Source: Enterobacter wuhouensis (GTDB taxonomy: Bacteria > Pseudomonadota > Gammaproteobacteria > Enterobacterales > Enterobacteriaceae). From it: a stretch of DNA of 64,000 nt. The notes under the pieces are model-generated. The model did not search any database, was not told the DNA's origin, and saw only the letters and a list, made by a program, of their open reading frames with translations. Shown in pieces: positions 25,810 to 34,261 of this stretch (position 1 is the first letter of the stretch; each line of letters opens with the position of its first letter). The stretch covers positions 124,001 to 188,000 of the forward strand of contig NZ_SJOO01000003.1 in the NCBI RefSeq assembly GCF_004331265.1. Reading direction: 5' to 3'. The translations under genes were made by a program, and so were the position numbers.

Positions 25810-27042
25810 ATGCTAACAGCCATGCTGGCCGCCTTTGTGGGCGGCATTATTCTTAACTTTATGCCCTGCGTGTTCCCGGTGATCTCCCTCAAGGCGCTGG
25901 GCATTCTGCGCCATCAGGGTGACACCAAAAGCGCGCGCACCGAAGGGCTTGGTTTTCTGCTGGGCGTGATTTTTACCATGCTGGTCCTGGCGGGCGTGCT
26001 GCTGGCGCTGCGAGCGGGAGGAACGGCCGTCGGCTGGGGGTTCCAGCTCCAGTCTCCGCTGGTGATTGCTGCCCTGGCGCTGATTATCCTCGGCGCGGCG
26101 CTGAACCTGCTTGGCGTGTTTGAAGTGGGATTGTCGCTGCAGCGGGCGGGAGAGATCTCGGTTGGCCGCGGGGCCTTTACCCGCTCGGCGTTAACCGGGG
26201 CGCTGGCGATAGTGGTAGCAACACCCTGCTCGGCGCCCTTCATGGCGGGAGCCGTAGGGTATGCGCTGGTGCAGCCACCGGTGGTGTCGCTGGGCATTTT
26301 TCTCGCGCTGGCGCTAGGGTTTGCCGCGCCCTTTACCCTGATCTCACTGTTCCCGGCGATAGCCGAACGCCTGCCGCGACCCGGCGCCTGGATGGATGTT
26401 CTCAAGCGCGGGCTGGCTTTTCCGATGCTGGGGGCATTCGCCTGGCTGGTGTGGGTATTGACGCAGCAGGCAGGTACGACGGCGCTGGCGGTTATGCTGG
26501 CCTGCGCCGTGGTGGTGGCTTTTGCGGCGTGGCTGTACGGCATCGCCCAGCGTAGGCGCTACATCGGGCAGTCATACAAAGCGCTGCTGGCGGTGACGGT
26601 GGTACTGTTTGTGGCGGCAGTGGGCCCTCTGCCGGGAATGCTGCACACTCAGCCGTCGCAGCCGGACGCGCCGGGTGCGGAAAACATCACGCGGGTGACA
26701 TGGTCGCCGCAGACGGTTGAGGAGATGCGCGGGCACGGTAAAGCCATCTTTGTCGATTTTACCGCGTCGTGGTGCATTACCTGTCAGGTCAACGAGCGGA
26801 CGTCACTTTCAACAGCGGCGGTAAAGCAGGCGCTTGCCAGAACGGGCACCGTCTATATGGTGGCGGATTCAACCAAATTTAACGCCGATATCGATGACGC
26901 GATGAGCACGTTCGGGCAGGGCGGTTTGCCGCTGTATGTGGTCTACCCGGCGGATGGCGGCGCGCCGAAAGTATTGCCGCAGGTACTGACCCCCGCGATT
27001 GTGGTTGACGCGCTTAATCAGGCATCCGGTAAAAAAGCATGA
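25810..27042 (+). CDS. DsbD-like thiol:disulfide electron transporter lacking the N-terminal domain
   Basis: This 410-residue protein combines a CcdA/DsbD membrane domain (eight or so helices) with a C-terminal thioredoxin domain. Paired membrane cysteines are C20 in NFMPCVFP and C140 in VATPCSAPF; the thioredoxin-type site C322-C325 reads ASWCITC. The N-terminal periplasmic alpha domain of E. coli DsbD is absent, and there is no cleavable signal peptide. By family knowledge such proteins carry electrons from cytoplasmic thioredoxin to the periplasm. The gene follows the peroxiredoxin after 20 bases, making that enzyme the likely client. E. coli-type dsbD normally lies elsewhere, so this is probably an additional, specialised transporter. 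Confidence 0.9.
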   Translation: MLTAMLAAFVGGIILNFMPCVFPVISLKALGILRHQGDTKSARTEGLGFLLGVIFTMLVLAGVLLALRAGGTAVGWGFQLQSPLVIAALALIILGAALNLLGVFEVGLSLQRAGEISVGRGAFTRSALTGALAIVVATPCSAPFMAGAVGYALVQPPVVSLGIFLALALGFAAPFTLISLFPAIAERLPRPGAWMDVLKRGLAFPMLGAFAWLVWVLTQQAGTTALAVMLACAVVVAFAAWLYGIAQRRRYIGQSYKALLAVTVVLFVAAVGPLPGMLHTQPSQPDAPGAENITRVTWSPQTVEEMRGHGKAIFVDFTASWCITCQVNERTSLSTAAVKQALARTGTVYMVADSTKFNADIDDAMSTFGQGGLPLYVVYPADGGAPKVLPQVLTPAIVVDALNQASGKKA

Positions 27043-27062
27043 GGTAACGCGCATGGCGGAAT

Positions 27063-27620
27063 ATGGATAGCGGCTTAGCGCCGCGCGAAGCATGGCCCGC
27101 ACTGATGGCAAGCGCGCAGGCGGGCGATCGCGATGCCTATACGCATCTGTTGCGGGCCATCGTTCCGGCGATCCGGGGCATTGTCCGCAAACAGATTGCC
27201 GATCGCGTGCTGGTGGATGACGTCATCCAGGATGTTCTGCTGACGGTTCATCGGATACGGCATACCTACGATCCTGCCTGTCCTTTTCTGCCGTGGCTGA
27301 TGGCGATTACGCAGGCCCGGACCATTGACGCATTGCGCAAGCGTGGCCGCCATCGGCTGCGTGAGGCGAATGACGAGGATCTGCCTGACTCAGCCTCAGA
27401 GAGCATGTCGGACCCGGATGAGCGAGGGGAGGAACTGGTGCTGATATTAGACCAGCTTCCCGTGCGCCAGCGTCAGATTGTGGAGCATATCCACCTGCAG
27501 GAGATGAGCCTCGCCGAGGCCGCCGCGCGCAATAATCTAAGCGTGGCAGCGGTGAAGTCGTTACTGCACAGAGCAATCACTAACCTTCGCCGGATGGGAG
27601 CAAAACATGGCCGATCATGA
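27063..27620 (+). CDS. ECF RNA polymerase sigma factor
   Basis: This 185-residue sigma-70-family factor has region 2 (about residues 22-90, with VLVDDVIQDVLLTVHRI and PWLMAITQARTIDALRKRGR) and region 4 (about 120-178, with LPVRQRQIVEHIHLQEMSLA and NLSVAAVKSLLHRAI). It lacks sigma regions 1 and 3, as ECF factors do. The gene overlaps the following anti-sigma gene by 14 bases. Together with NrsF-type partners such factors answer to metal or oxidative stress in Caulobacter (SigF-NrsF). ECF factors of this group are uncommon in enteric bacteria. Confidence 0.92.
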   Translation: MDSGLAPREAWPALMASAQAGDRDAYTHLLRAIVPAIRGIVRKQIADRVLVDDVIQDVLLTVHRIRHTYDPACPFLPWLMAITQARTIDALRKRGRHRLREANDEDLPDSASESMSDPDERGEELVLILDQLPVRQRQIVEHIHLQEMSLAEAAARNNLSVAAVKSLLHRAITNLRRMGAKHGRS

Positions 27621-28275
27621 TGTGTTAATTTCGCAGCTCAGTCAGGATGCCGGGCCGGTACGCCGCCTGTGGCCGAACAGCCTGCGCGTGGCCGCCTGGC
27701 TGCTGACGGCGCTGCCCTGCGGCTGGTTAAGCAGCCTGGTGTTTTACAGAGCCGTGACGGACTGGACGCAATCCGGCGCGCTGCTGGCGGCGCTGCAGCT
27801 TTTGGTCGCGTTTATCACCGGCACGCTGGCCATTCGCAATGCTTTTTTATTAAGCATTGCCGGGCGCAGGCCGCTGGGCTGGAAATGGTTTATACCGTTA
27901 ATTGCGCTTTGGCTGTGCTGCGCGATGCTCAGCCTCGGGCGCTCGCCCCTGCAGGCGCATCACCCTGATGAAGTGAACTGCTATCTGTATATGATGGCGG
28001 TGAGCGCGCCAATGATGGCGATTGTGATTGGCTACTTGCGCCGGACGCGGGCGCTTTATCCGCTGCGCACGCTGGCCGTAGCCGGCGCTGGCGTGGCGTG
28101 TATGGCGCTGACGCTGCTGTCGTTTTGCCATCCGGTGGAAGTGCATCCGCTGGACTTTTTGCTGCACGTAGCGGCGGCGGGAACAATTGTTGTGGCGACG
28201 ATGGTAATGGGATGGCGGTGGGTGAGGGTAGGGGAGCAGAAAAGCAAAAACCCGCCTTGTGGGCGGGTTCTTTAA
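27607..28275 (+). CDS. NrsF/DUF1109-family anti-sigma factor
   Basis: This 222-residue polytopic protein has about six membrane helices (near residues 27-45, 55-75, 92-110, 128-145, 155-172 and 182-200). It has the DUF1109 pattern of two exposed cysteines: one in EVNCYLYMM and one in LSFCHPVEVHPLDFLLHV. In Caulobacter, NrsF holds its sigma factor at the membrane and responds to chromate and cadmium, probably through such cysteines. It overlaps the sigma gene by 14 bases. The last dozen codons, ending NPPCGRVL, are encoded by the hairpin that terminates the tRNA-Phe gene on the opposite strand, so the C-terminal tail is probably a by-product of how this operon joined the tRNA locus. Confidence 0.85.
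   Translation: MADHDVLISQLSQDAGPVRRLWPNSLRVAAWLLTALPCGWLSSLVFYRAVTDWTQSGALLAALQLLVAFITGTLAIRNAFLLSIAGRRPLGWKWFIPLIALWLCCAMLSLGRSPLQAHHPDEVNCYLYMMAVSAPMMAIVIGYLRRTRALYPLRTLAVAGAGVACMALTLLSFCHPVEVHPLDFLLHVAAAGTIVVATMVMGWRWVRVGEQKSKNPPCGRVL
28246..28269 (-). terminator. Terminator of the tRNA-Phe gene
   Basis: On the minus strand the stem AACCCGCC / GGCGGGTT with a five-base loop is followed by a T-run, 10 bases past the tRNA 3' end. The same bases encode the end of the anti-sigma factor on the plus strand. Confidence 0.88.
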
Positions 28276-28279
28276 ATAG

Positions 28280-28355
28280 TGGTGCCCGGACTCGGAATCG
28301 AACCAAGGACACGGGGATTTTCAATCCCCTGCTCTACCGACTGAGCTATCCGGGC
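28280..28355 (-). tRNA. pheV: tRNA-Phe (anticodon GAA)
   Basis: The 76-base gene folds as a complete cloverleaf: acceptor arms GCCCGGA / TCCGGGC with encoded CCA, D-arm with AGCTCAGTCGGTAGAGC, anticodon GAA (28320-28322) in the stem GGGGA / TCCCC, and T-arm GGTTCGATTCC. The sequence equals E. coli tRNA-Phe by eye, and synteny with yqgA-speC identifies the pheV locus, a common integration site for genomic islands in enteric bacteria. Confidence 0.97.
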
Positions 28356-28450
28356 AACGGGGCGCATTAAACCCGATTCACCCTTCGCCGTCAACGAAAT
28401 TTATTGATTTCGCTACAGACTGCACACTCTCTCACCAGTTCGCCGTAATC

Positions 28451-29164
28451 TTAGGCAAAAAAGTGCGTCCAGAGCGCGGACAGCGGCATGGCGAGCAGCA
28501 GGGCGGGCAGCATGTTGACCACTGCAAACATCTTAATCCCGCAGATGCGCAGCCCCGTAGCCAGCAGCAGCAGGCCGCCAACGGCGGTGAAGTCCGCCAT
28601 CATTGCTGGCGTGGTCAGCGGCAGGATCAGCGTGGCGCAGGTAGCAAGCGCCAGCTGGATCAGCAGCATCGGCACGCAAATCGCCGCAACGGCGATGCCG
28701 AGCGTGGTGGCGAAAATGGTGGCGGTAAAGAAATCGAGAAACGCCTTAGCAATCAATATGCTGGGATCGCCGGTCATCCCTTCCTGCATTGAACCGAAAA
28801 TCCCCGTGCCGCTGGCGCAAAACAGAATAATGATGGCGACATAGTTCTGAATAAACGTCTCATGCGTGCCGTGTTTCGCCTTGCCGGGGCGGGCAATCAG
28901 GTTTTTGGCTCTACCTACCGCGTTATTGATGCCTTTTTCCAGGTAGCAGAACTCGCCGATCAGCGCGCCGAGCAGGGTCGCCAGCACCATCACCGGCAGG
29001 TTGGCGCATTTAATCACTAAAAGTATGCCGATGCCCAACGATGCCAGCCCAAATATCGACGGCATCGAGGAGCGAATACGCTCCGGCAGCCGCTGGCTTA
29101 GAAGCGCGCCCAGAACGCCGCCCAGTAAAACGGCTCCGGCGTTAATAAAGGGTCCGATAACCAC
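28451..29164 (-). CDS. yqgA: DUF554 inner membrane protein YqgA
   Basis: This 237-residue polytopic protein matches E. coli YqgA (DUF554), opening MVIGPFINAGAVLLGGVLGA with glycine-rich membrane helices and about seven hydrophobic segments. The function is unknown; it is thought to be a transporter. It sits between tRNA-Phe and speC as in E. coli. Confidence 0.94.
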   Translation of the reverse strand: MVIGPFINAGAVLLGGVLGALLSQRLPERIRSSMPSIFGLASLGIGILLVIKCANLPVMVLATLLGALIGEFCYLEKGINNAVGRAKNLIARPGKAKHGTHETFIQNYVAIIILFCASGTGIFGSMQEGMTGDPSILIAKAFLDFFTATIFATTLGIAVAAICVPMLLIQLALATCATLILPLTTPAMMADFTAVGGLLLLATGLRICGIKMFAVVNMLPALLLAMPLSALWTHFFA

Positions 29165-29345
29165 GGTTAACTCCTGTTACTTAATCATTGGTATTGCATG
29201 ATTATGACACGTCAACGCTGCATCTGGCTTAGCTTTGCAAGGCTTAGTGCATACTGATTCTCTGTTGCACCTAAAAATAAAAGGTGACATTATTGCGCGA
29301 ATTTTCTCCTCCCTGTCTCACCGCCCGGTGAGGGTAACTGCGCCT

Positions 29346-31481
29346 ATGAAAACCATGAAAATTGCCGTCAGCCGCGAGCTGGTCTCCGCTGTCTCTACGC
29401 ACCGCGAAAAGGTAACGCTGGACAGCACCGATTTTACCGACGTGGCGGCAGTCGTCATTACGGTGGCGGAAAGCCGCAGCGGCATTCTTGCGCTGCTGAA
29501 ACGCACGGGCTTTCAGCTGCCGGTGTTTATGTTCTCGCAGGAGCCGACGGAGGTTCCTGAAGGCGTCACCGCCACCCTCGCCGGTAAAGCGCAAGAGTTC
29601 CTGGAACTGGAATCTGCCGCCTGCCGTTACGAAGAGAACCTGCTGCCGCCCTTTTTTGACACCCTGAGCCAGTACGTAGCGATGGGGAACAGCACCTTTG
29701 CCTGTCCGGGCCACCAGCACGGCGCGTTTTTCAGGAAGCATCCGGCGGGGCGGCAGTTCTATGAGTTCTTCGGTGAGAACGTCTTTCGCGCCGATATGTG
29801 CAACGCGGACGTGAAGCTGGGCGATCTGCTTATCCACGAAGGTTCCGCCAAGCACGCGCAAAAGTTCGCGGCGAAAGTCTTTAATGCCGATAAAACCTAC
29901 TTCGTGCTGAACGGCACCTCAGCCGCGAATAAGGTTGTCACCAACGCGCTGCTGACCCGCGGTGACCTGGTGCTGTTTGACCGCAATAACCACAAATCTA
30001 ACCATCACGGCGCGCTGATTCAGGCAGGGGCTACGCCGGTCTACCTTGAGGCGGCGCGAAACCCGTTCGGCTTTATCGGCGGGATCGATGAGCACTGCTT
30101 CGACGATGCGTACCTGCGCAATCTGATCCGTGACGTGGCGCCAGAGAAGGCCAACGAGGCCCGCCCGTTCCGCCTGGCGATCATTCAGCTGGGCACCTAC
30201 GACGGCACGATCTATAACGCGCGTCAGGTGATCGACAAGATCGGCCACCTCTGCGACTACATCCTGTTTGACTCCGCCTGGGTGGGCTACGAGCAGTTTA
30301 TTCCAATGATGGCGGAAACGTCCCCGCTGTTGCTGGAGCTGAACGAGAACGATCCTGGGATTTTCGTGACCCAGTCGGTGCATAAGCAGCAGGCCGGGTT
30401 CTCGCAAACCTCGCAGATCCATAAAAAGGATAACCACCTTCGCGGTCAGGCGCGCTTCTGCCCGCACAAGCGGCTGAATAATGCCTTTATGCTGCACGCG
30501 TCCACCAGCCCGTTTTATCCGCTGTTTGCGGCGCTGGACGTAAACGCCAAAATTCACGAAGGCGAAAGCGGACGCAGGCTGTGGGCGGAGTGCGTCGAGC
30601 TGGGCATTGAGGCGCGCAAGGCCATCATTGCCAACTGCCATATGATTAAACCCTTTATCCCACCGACGGTGGCGGGGCGTCCGTGGCAGGATCATGCGAC
30701 GCACACCATTGCCAGCGAGCGTCGCTTCTTCAGCTTCGAGCCGGGGGCAAAATGGCACGGTTTTGAGGGCTATGCCCGCGAGCAGTATTTTGTCGACCCG
30801 TGCAAGCTGCTGCTGACCACGCCGGGTATCGATGCCGAAACCGGTGAGTATACGGACTTCGGTATCCCGGCGACGATTCTGGCGCACTACCTGCGTGAGA
30901 ACGGCATCGTGCCGGAGAAGTGCGATCTCAACTCAATCCTGTTCCTGCTGACCCCTGCCGAAAGCAGCGAGAAGCTGGCGCAGCTGGTTGCGATGCTGGG
31001 TCAGTTTGAGCAGCATATTGAAGACGACACCCCGCTGGCCGACGTGCTGCCGACCATTTTCCAGAAATATCCCGTGCGCTACCGTGATTACACGATCCGC
31101 CAGCTGTGCCAGGAGATGCACGATCTCTACGTCAGCTTTAACGTCAAGGATCTGCAGAAGGCGATGTTCCGTCAGGAGAGCCTGCCAGCGGTGGTGATGA
31201 ACCCGCAGGATGCCAACCGGGAGTATATTCGCGGCGAGGTGGAGCTGGTTCGCATACGGGATGCCGCAGGGCGCATTGCCGCGGAGGGCGCCCTGCCGTA
31301 TCCCCCTGGCGTGCTGTGCGTGGTGCCGGGTGAAGTCTGGGGCGGGGCGGTGCAGCGTTACTTCCTGGCGCTTGAGGAGGGCATTAACCTGCTGCCGGGC
31401 TTCTCGCCGGAGCTGCAGGGCGTATACAGCGAGAAGGATGCGGACGGGATTAAGCGGCTGTATGGGTACGTGTTGAGGTAG
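29346..31481 (+). CDS. speC: Constitutive ornithine decarboxylase SpeC
   Basis: SpeC decarboxylates ornithine to putrescine with PLP in the cytoplasm. From the ATG at 29346 (MKTMKIAVSRELVS) the protein is 711 residues, as in E. coli; the open frame upstream adds 37 unrelated residues. The N-terminal receiver-like wing domain (about 1-105), the PLP aspartate-aminotransferase-fold domain with the Schiff-base lysine K347 in VTQSVHKQQAGFSQ, and the C-terminal domain (about 570-711) are all present. It lies divergent from yqgA, and the citrate cluster has been inserted between it and nupG relative to E. coli. Confidence 0.96.
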   Translation: MKTMKIAVSRELVSAVSTHREKVTLDSTDFTDVAAVVITVAESRSGILALLKRTGFQLPVFMFSQEPTEVPEGVTATLAGKAQEFLELESAACRYEENLLPPFFDTLSQYVAMGNSTFACPGHQHGAFFRKHPAGRQFYEFFGENVFRADMCNADVKLGDLLIHEGSAKHAQKFAAKVFNADKTYFVLNGTSAANKVVTNALLTRGDLVLFDRNNHKSNHHGALIQAGATPVYLEAARNPFGFIGGIDEHCFDDAYLRNLIRDVAPEKANEARPFRLAIIQLGTYDGTIYNARQVIDKIGHLCDYILFDSAWVGYEQFIPMMAETSPLLLELNENDPGIFVTQSVHKQQAGFSQTSQIHKKDNHLRGQARFCPHKRLNNAFMLHASTSPFYPLFAALDVNAKIHEGESGRRLWAECVELGIEARKAIIANCHMIKPFIPPTVAGRPWQDHATHTIASERRFFSFEPGAKWHGFEGYAREQYFVDPCKLLLTTPGIDAETGEYTDFGIPATILAHYLRENGIVPEKCDLNSILFLLTPAESSEKLAQLVAMLGQFEQHIEDDTPLADVLPTIFQKYPVRYRDYTIRQLCQEMHDLYVSFNVKDLQKAMFRQESLPAVVMNPQDANREYIRGEVELVRIRDAAGRIAAEGALPYPPGVLCVVPGEVWGGAVQRYFLALEEGINLLPGFSPELQGVYSEKDADGIKRLYGYVLR

Positions 31482-31495
31482 TGTGGGCCGTTGGC

Positions 31496-31595
31496 CTCAC
31501 CCCTCACCCTAACCCTCTCCCCAAAGGGGAGAGGGGATTGCACGGAGCCGTCTTTTCACCCTCGCCCCTTTGGGGAGAGGGCCGGGGTGAGGGGA
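31496..31595. repeat. GA/CT-rich intergenic repeat, double copy in inverted orientation (copy 4)
   Basis: Two copies of the CCCTCTCCCCAAAGGGGAGA-type palindrome, each with a CCCCTCACCC-type flank, face each other across about 30 bases between the convergent speC and citB-like genes. It is the only content of this intergenic region. Confidence 0.82.
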
Positions 31596-31596
31596 G

Positions 31597-32289
31597 TTAT
31601 GCCGCACTACGTTTGTACATCCTCCTCGGATGCCCAATTTTCCCGTACAGCATCTCCACGCTGAGAAACCCCGCCTCGACGCAGTGTTCCAGATAGCGCC
31701 GGGTGGTGGTTTTACTCAAACCCGTCTCGCTCACCACTTCGTCCACCGAAAAACAGTGCGTCGCCTTGTCGTTAAATAGCGTTTGTACCCGCGCCAGCGT
31801 ATTTTCCTCAATGCCTTTGCTGCCGTTATCCTGGCGGTAATTTTTCGCCTGCAGCAGATAAAGGGAATCCACGTTCTGCTGGTCGACAATCTTCCAGACG
31901 CGCTGCTGCTCGGCGAACTGCACAAAGCGCTCCAGCGACTGGCTGAGCCTTTTCCATGACACCGGTTTGAGGATGTAGTCAAACGCCCCGTTGCGGATCG
32001 CCTGGCTGCAGGTGTCCATATCGCTGGCGGCGGTAATGAAAATCACCGAGCAGTTGGCGCGGGCCAGCATTGGGTTGCTGATAAGCGTGATGCCCTTGCC
32101 GTCCGGCAGGTAGTTATCCAGCAGCATCAGCTGCGGCTGCTTGCTCTCAAGCTGTGCCTGCGCGTCCGCCAGCGACGTGGCAATCCCCACCAGCCTCAGA
32201 CGCGGATGTTTACTGATTAACTCCGCGTGCAGCTGCGCCAGTTCGTTCTCGTCTTCAACAATCAGTACGTCGATAAGTTCATGTTGCAT
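31597..32289 (-). CDS. CitB/DpiA-family response regulator
   Basis: This 230-residue cytoplasmic response regulator has an N-terminal receiver (about residues 1-125: IVEDENELAQLH, phospho-acceptor aspartate in LMLLDNYLPDGKG, lysine in YILKPVSW) and a C-terminal DNA-binding domain with CFSVDEVVSETGLSKTTTRR. This is the CitB/DcuR/DpiA architecture that controls citrate and C4-dicarboxylate genes. The ATG at 32289 overlaps the kinase stop by 11 bases. It most probably activates the divergent symporter-citCDEFXG operon. It could equally be called a DctR/MaeR-type regulator. Confidence 0.88.
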   Translation of the reverse strand: MQHELIDVLIVEDENELAQLHAELISKHPRLRLVGIATSLADAQAQLESKQPQLMLLDNYLPDGKGITLISNPMLARANCSVIFITAASDMDTCSQAIRNGAFDYILKPVSWKRLSQSLERFVQFAEQQRVWKIVDQQNVDSLYLLQAKNYRQDNGSKGIEENTLARVQTLFNDKATHCFSVDEVVSETGLSKTTTRRYLEHCVEAGFLSVEMLYGKIGHPRRMYKRSAA

Positions 32290-33916
32290 AATCAGTATCT
32301 TCCATTTCCTGTGCAGGACGTCGGGCGGCATCCGTAGCGGGAATAAAGAGAGAGAAAATAGCCCCGCGCGGGGTGTTATCGGCAACTTCTATTGTGCCGC
32401 CCGCCTGCGTGACATAGCTTTCGATCAGATACAGGCCAATGCCATGATCGCCGCGCGTTTTGGTGGTGATGCCGCGTTCAAATATCCGATCGCGGATCGC
32501 CGGTTTAATGCCGACGCCCTGGTCGGCCACTTCCACGATCAGCTCCCGCTCGCTCAGCTTAATCAGTACGTCGACCGGGGCATGCGGCAGCGGCGAGCGC
32601 TGCGTCGCCTCAATGGCGTTATCCAGCAGGTTCCCGATAATCGAGATAAGTTCCGATTCAAGCAGCGGCAGGAAAGGCTTGTCCATTCGACAGGCCGGAT
32701 CGAAGCTCAGCTCCACGCCCTTCTCGCGGGCGCGGGCGGCTTTGCCCAGCAGCAGGCCGCACAGCGTCGGAGAACTAAAGCGCGACGAGATAAAGTCCAG
32801 CAGCTCCTGCGCATGCTCTGACTGCGCCTGAATATAGCCAATGGCCTCCTCGTAGCGCCCCATATGCAGCAGGCCTGAAAGGGTGGTCATCCGGTTGAGC
32901 TGCTCGTGGCGCATGATGCGCAGGTTATCAACGTAGCGCTTAACCTGGCTGAGCTGGGCGCTGAGCGAGTCGATCTCGTTGCGATCGCGGAAAGTGATCA
33001 CCCATCCCTGGAGCGAATCTTCCAGCATGATCCGCACCCGGCTGGCTATTACGGTGAGGTCGTTAAAGCGGCAGATCTCATCGTGGGTATCTTTCACCAG
33101 CATGGTCTGGGGAGTGAAGAACGGCACCGGATCGATCACCTGGCTTATCAGCTGCCCCCGAAGTTCGCGAGCAGGCTGGCTTAATCCCAATAATTTACGC
33201 GCCGCCTGATTGATCACCTCAATGCGCAGATCGTCGTCGATGGCGATCACCCCTTCGTAGATGGACTCCATCATCGCTTTCTGCTGGCGCACCAGCAGGC
33301 CGATCTCGCGCGGTTCCAGAGAGAAGATCTGCTTTTTAATACTGCGGGTGAAGAACCAGGAGAAGATAAACAGGGCGATCAGCAGCAGCACGGCCGCAAT
33401 CAGGATGTTGACCACTTTGCTAACGGTGATGGTGTCCAGGTAGCTCGTGAGATAGCCCACCGAGACAATCCCCACCACCTGCCCGGCATCGTTAAAAATG
33501 GGCGCTTTGCTGCGCAGCGAAATGCCTAAGCCGCCCTTGCGGATCGTGGTGGTGCTTTTCCCGTGCAGGACCTCTTCGTTATCTCCCCCGACAAGCGTCT
33601 TTCCCACCCGGTCGGCAAAGACGGAGTGAAAAAGATGAAGGCCTTTATTGTCGCCAATCACAATAAAGCTGGCGTCGCTGTGGGCGGCTAATTTCTGCAT
33701 AAAGTCATGGATGCCCTGGATATCCTTTTGTTCGACCTCTTTTCGCAGGGAAGGAATAAGGGCGATTTCCTCAGCCTGTATTTTTGCGCGTGCGCTCATT
33801 TCCTGATAAAGCTGCCTGCCGACGTCGACATAATAATATCCGCCCAGCAGCGCAAACAGCACTGAGAAAAAGGCGACCAGTGAAATAAACAGCTTGATCT
33901 GAAACGACACTTTCAT
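32279..33916 (-). CDS. CitA/DcuS-family sensor histidine kinase
   Basis: This 545-residue membrane sensor has TM1 (about residues 5-27), a periplasmic PAS domain (about 35-165), TM2 (about 170-192), a cytoplasmic PAS domain (about 210-310) and a histidine kinase with the family-type phospho-acceptor in MRHEQLNRMTTLSGLL and an ATPase domain (DNAIEATQRS, GDHGIGLYLIES). Citrate-ligand positions of Klebsiella CitA are partly kept (RSKAPIF, SVGYL), but the binding-site segment equivalent to RLYH reads HLFH, so specificity may differ. The ATG at 33916 is chosen; TTG at 33937 and GTG at 33922 are also possible. It is cotranscribed with the overlapping response regulator. Confidence 0.88.
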   Translation of the reverse strand: MKVSFQIKLFISLVAFFSVLFALLGGYYYVDVGRQLYQEMSARAKIQAEEIALIPSLRKEVEQKDIQGIHDFMQKLAAHSDASFIVIGDNKGLHLFHSVFADRVGKTLVGGDNEEVLHGKSTTTIRKGGLGISLRSKAPIFNDAGQVVGIVSVGYLTSYLDTITVSKVVNILIAAVLLLIALFIFSWFFTRSIKKQIFSLEPREIGLLVRQQKAMMESIYEGVIAIDDDLRIEVINQAARKLLGLSQPARELRGQLISQVIDPVPFFTPQTMLVKDTHDEICRFNDLTVIASRVRIMLEDSLQGWVITFRDRNEIDSLSAQLSQVKRYVDNLRIMRHEQLNRMTTLSGLLHMGRYEEAIGYIQAQSEHAQELLDFISSRFSSPTLCGLLLGKAARAREKGVELSFDPACRMDKPFLPLLESELISIIGNLLDNAIEATQRSPLPHAPVDVLIKLSERELIVEVADQGVGIKPAIRDRIFERGITTKTRGDHGIGLYLIESYVTQAGGTIEVADNTPRGAIFSLFIPATDAARRPAQEMEDTDYAT

Positions 33917-34261
33917 AACTATCACGTCTGGTATCAACAGGTCGGCTCAATATATCATCTTTTAACAAAGGGATGCCCGCTTTGCCGAAAACTTGTGATC
34001 CCTTGCACAGCATGCCCTGTAAAAGATTTATCTGAAAGAGCTTGCGCCTTAAGGCTAAATTAATAAATGTTATTTGTATGTTCAATTAAGAAAAAAAACC
34101 ATAAAAACCACGGCAATAAATAAGCTATAAATCACGTTAAATAAAAGAAACCATTAAAACCATAGCTGCCATTAAAACTTCGCTTTTAATATGCCATTCC
34201 TCACATAAAGTAAGCCTTTGTGACTCTAAGCTGAACGCACAAAATAACTAAGGGGCTTATT
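33917..34261. other. Divergent regulatory region of the citrate cluster
   Basis: These 345 AT-rich bases hold no gene. They contain one good CRP site (33994-34009) and repeated motifs of the form AACCATAAAA / ACCATTAAAA / GCCATTAAAA between 34095 and 34180 that could bind the adjacent CitB-like regulator. Confidence 0.6.
33994..34009. promoter_or_regulatory. Candidate CRP site in the citrate divergent region
   Basis: TGTGA-TCCCTT-GCACA matches the CRP half-sites TGTGA-N6-TCACA at 9 of 10 positions. Catabolite control of citrate fermentation genes is known in enteric bacteria. Scored by eye. Confidence 0.65.

Noticed and set aside
28280..28355. Evidence for an intact integrated island at tRNA-Phe
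   Set aside because: No integrase gene and no direct repeat of the tRNA 3' end were seen to the left within the window; only an old insertion or deletion junction is suggested.
31496..31595. Possible CRISPR or phage attachment repeat
   Set aside because: The units are palindromic, occur singly or as facing pairs at scattered loci, and have no regular spacers or cas genes.
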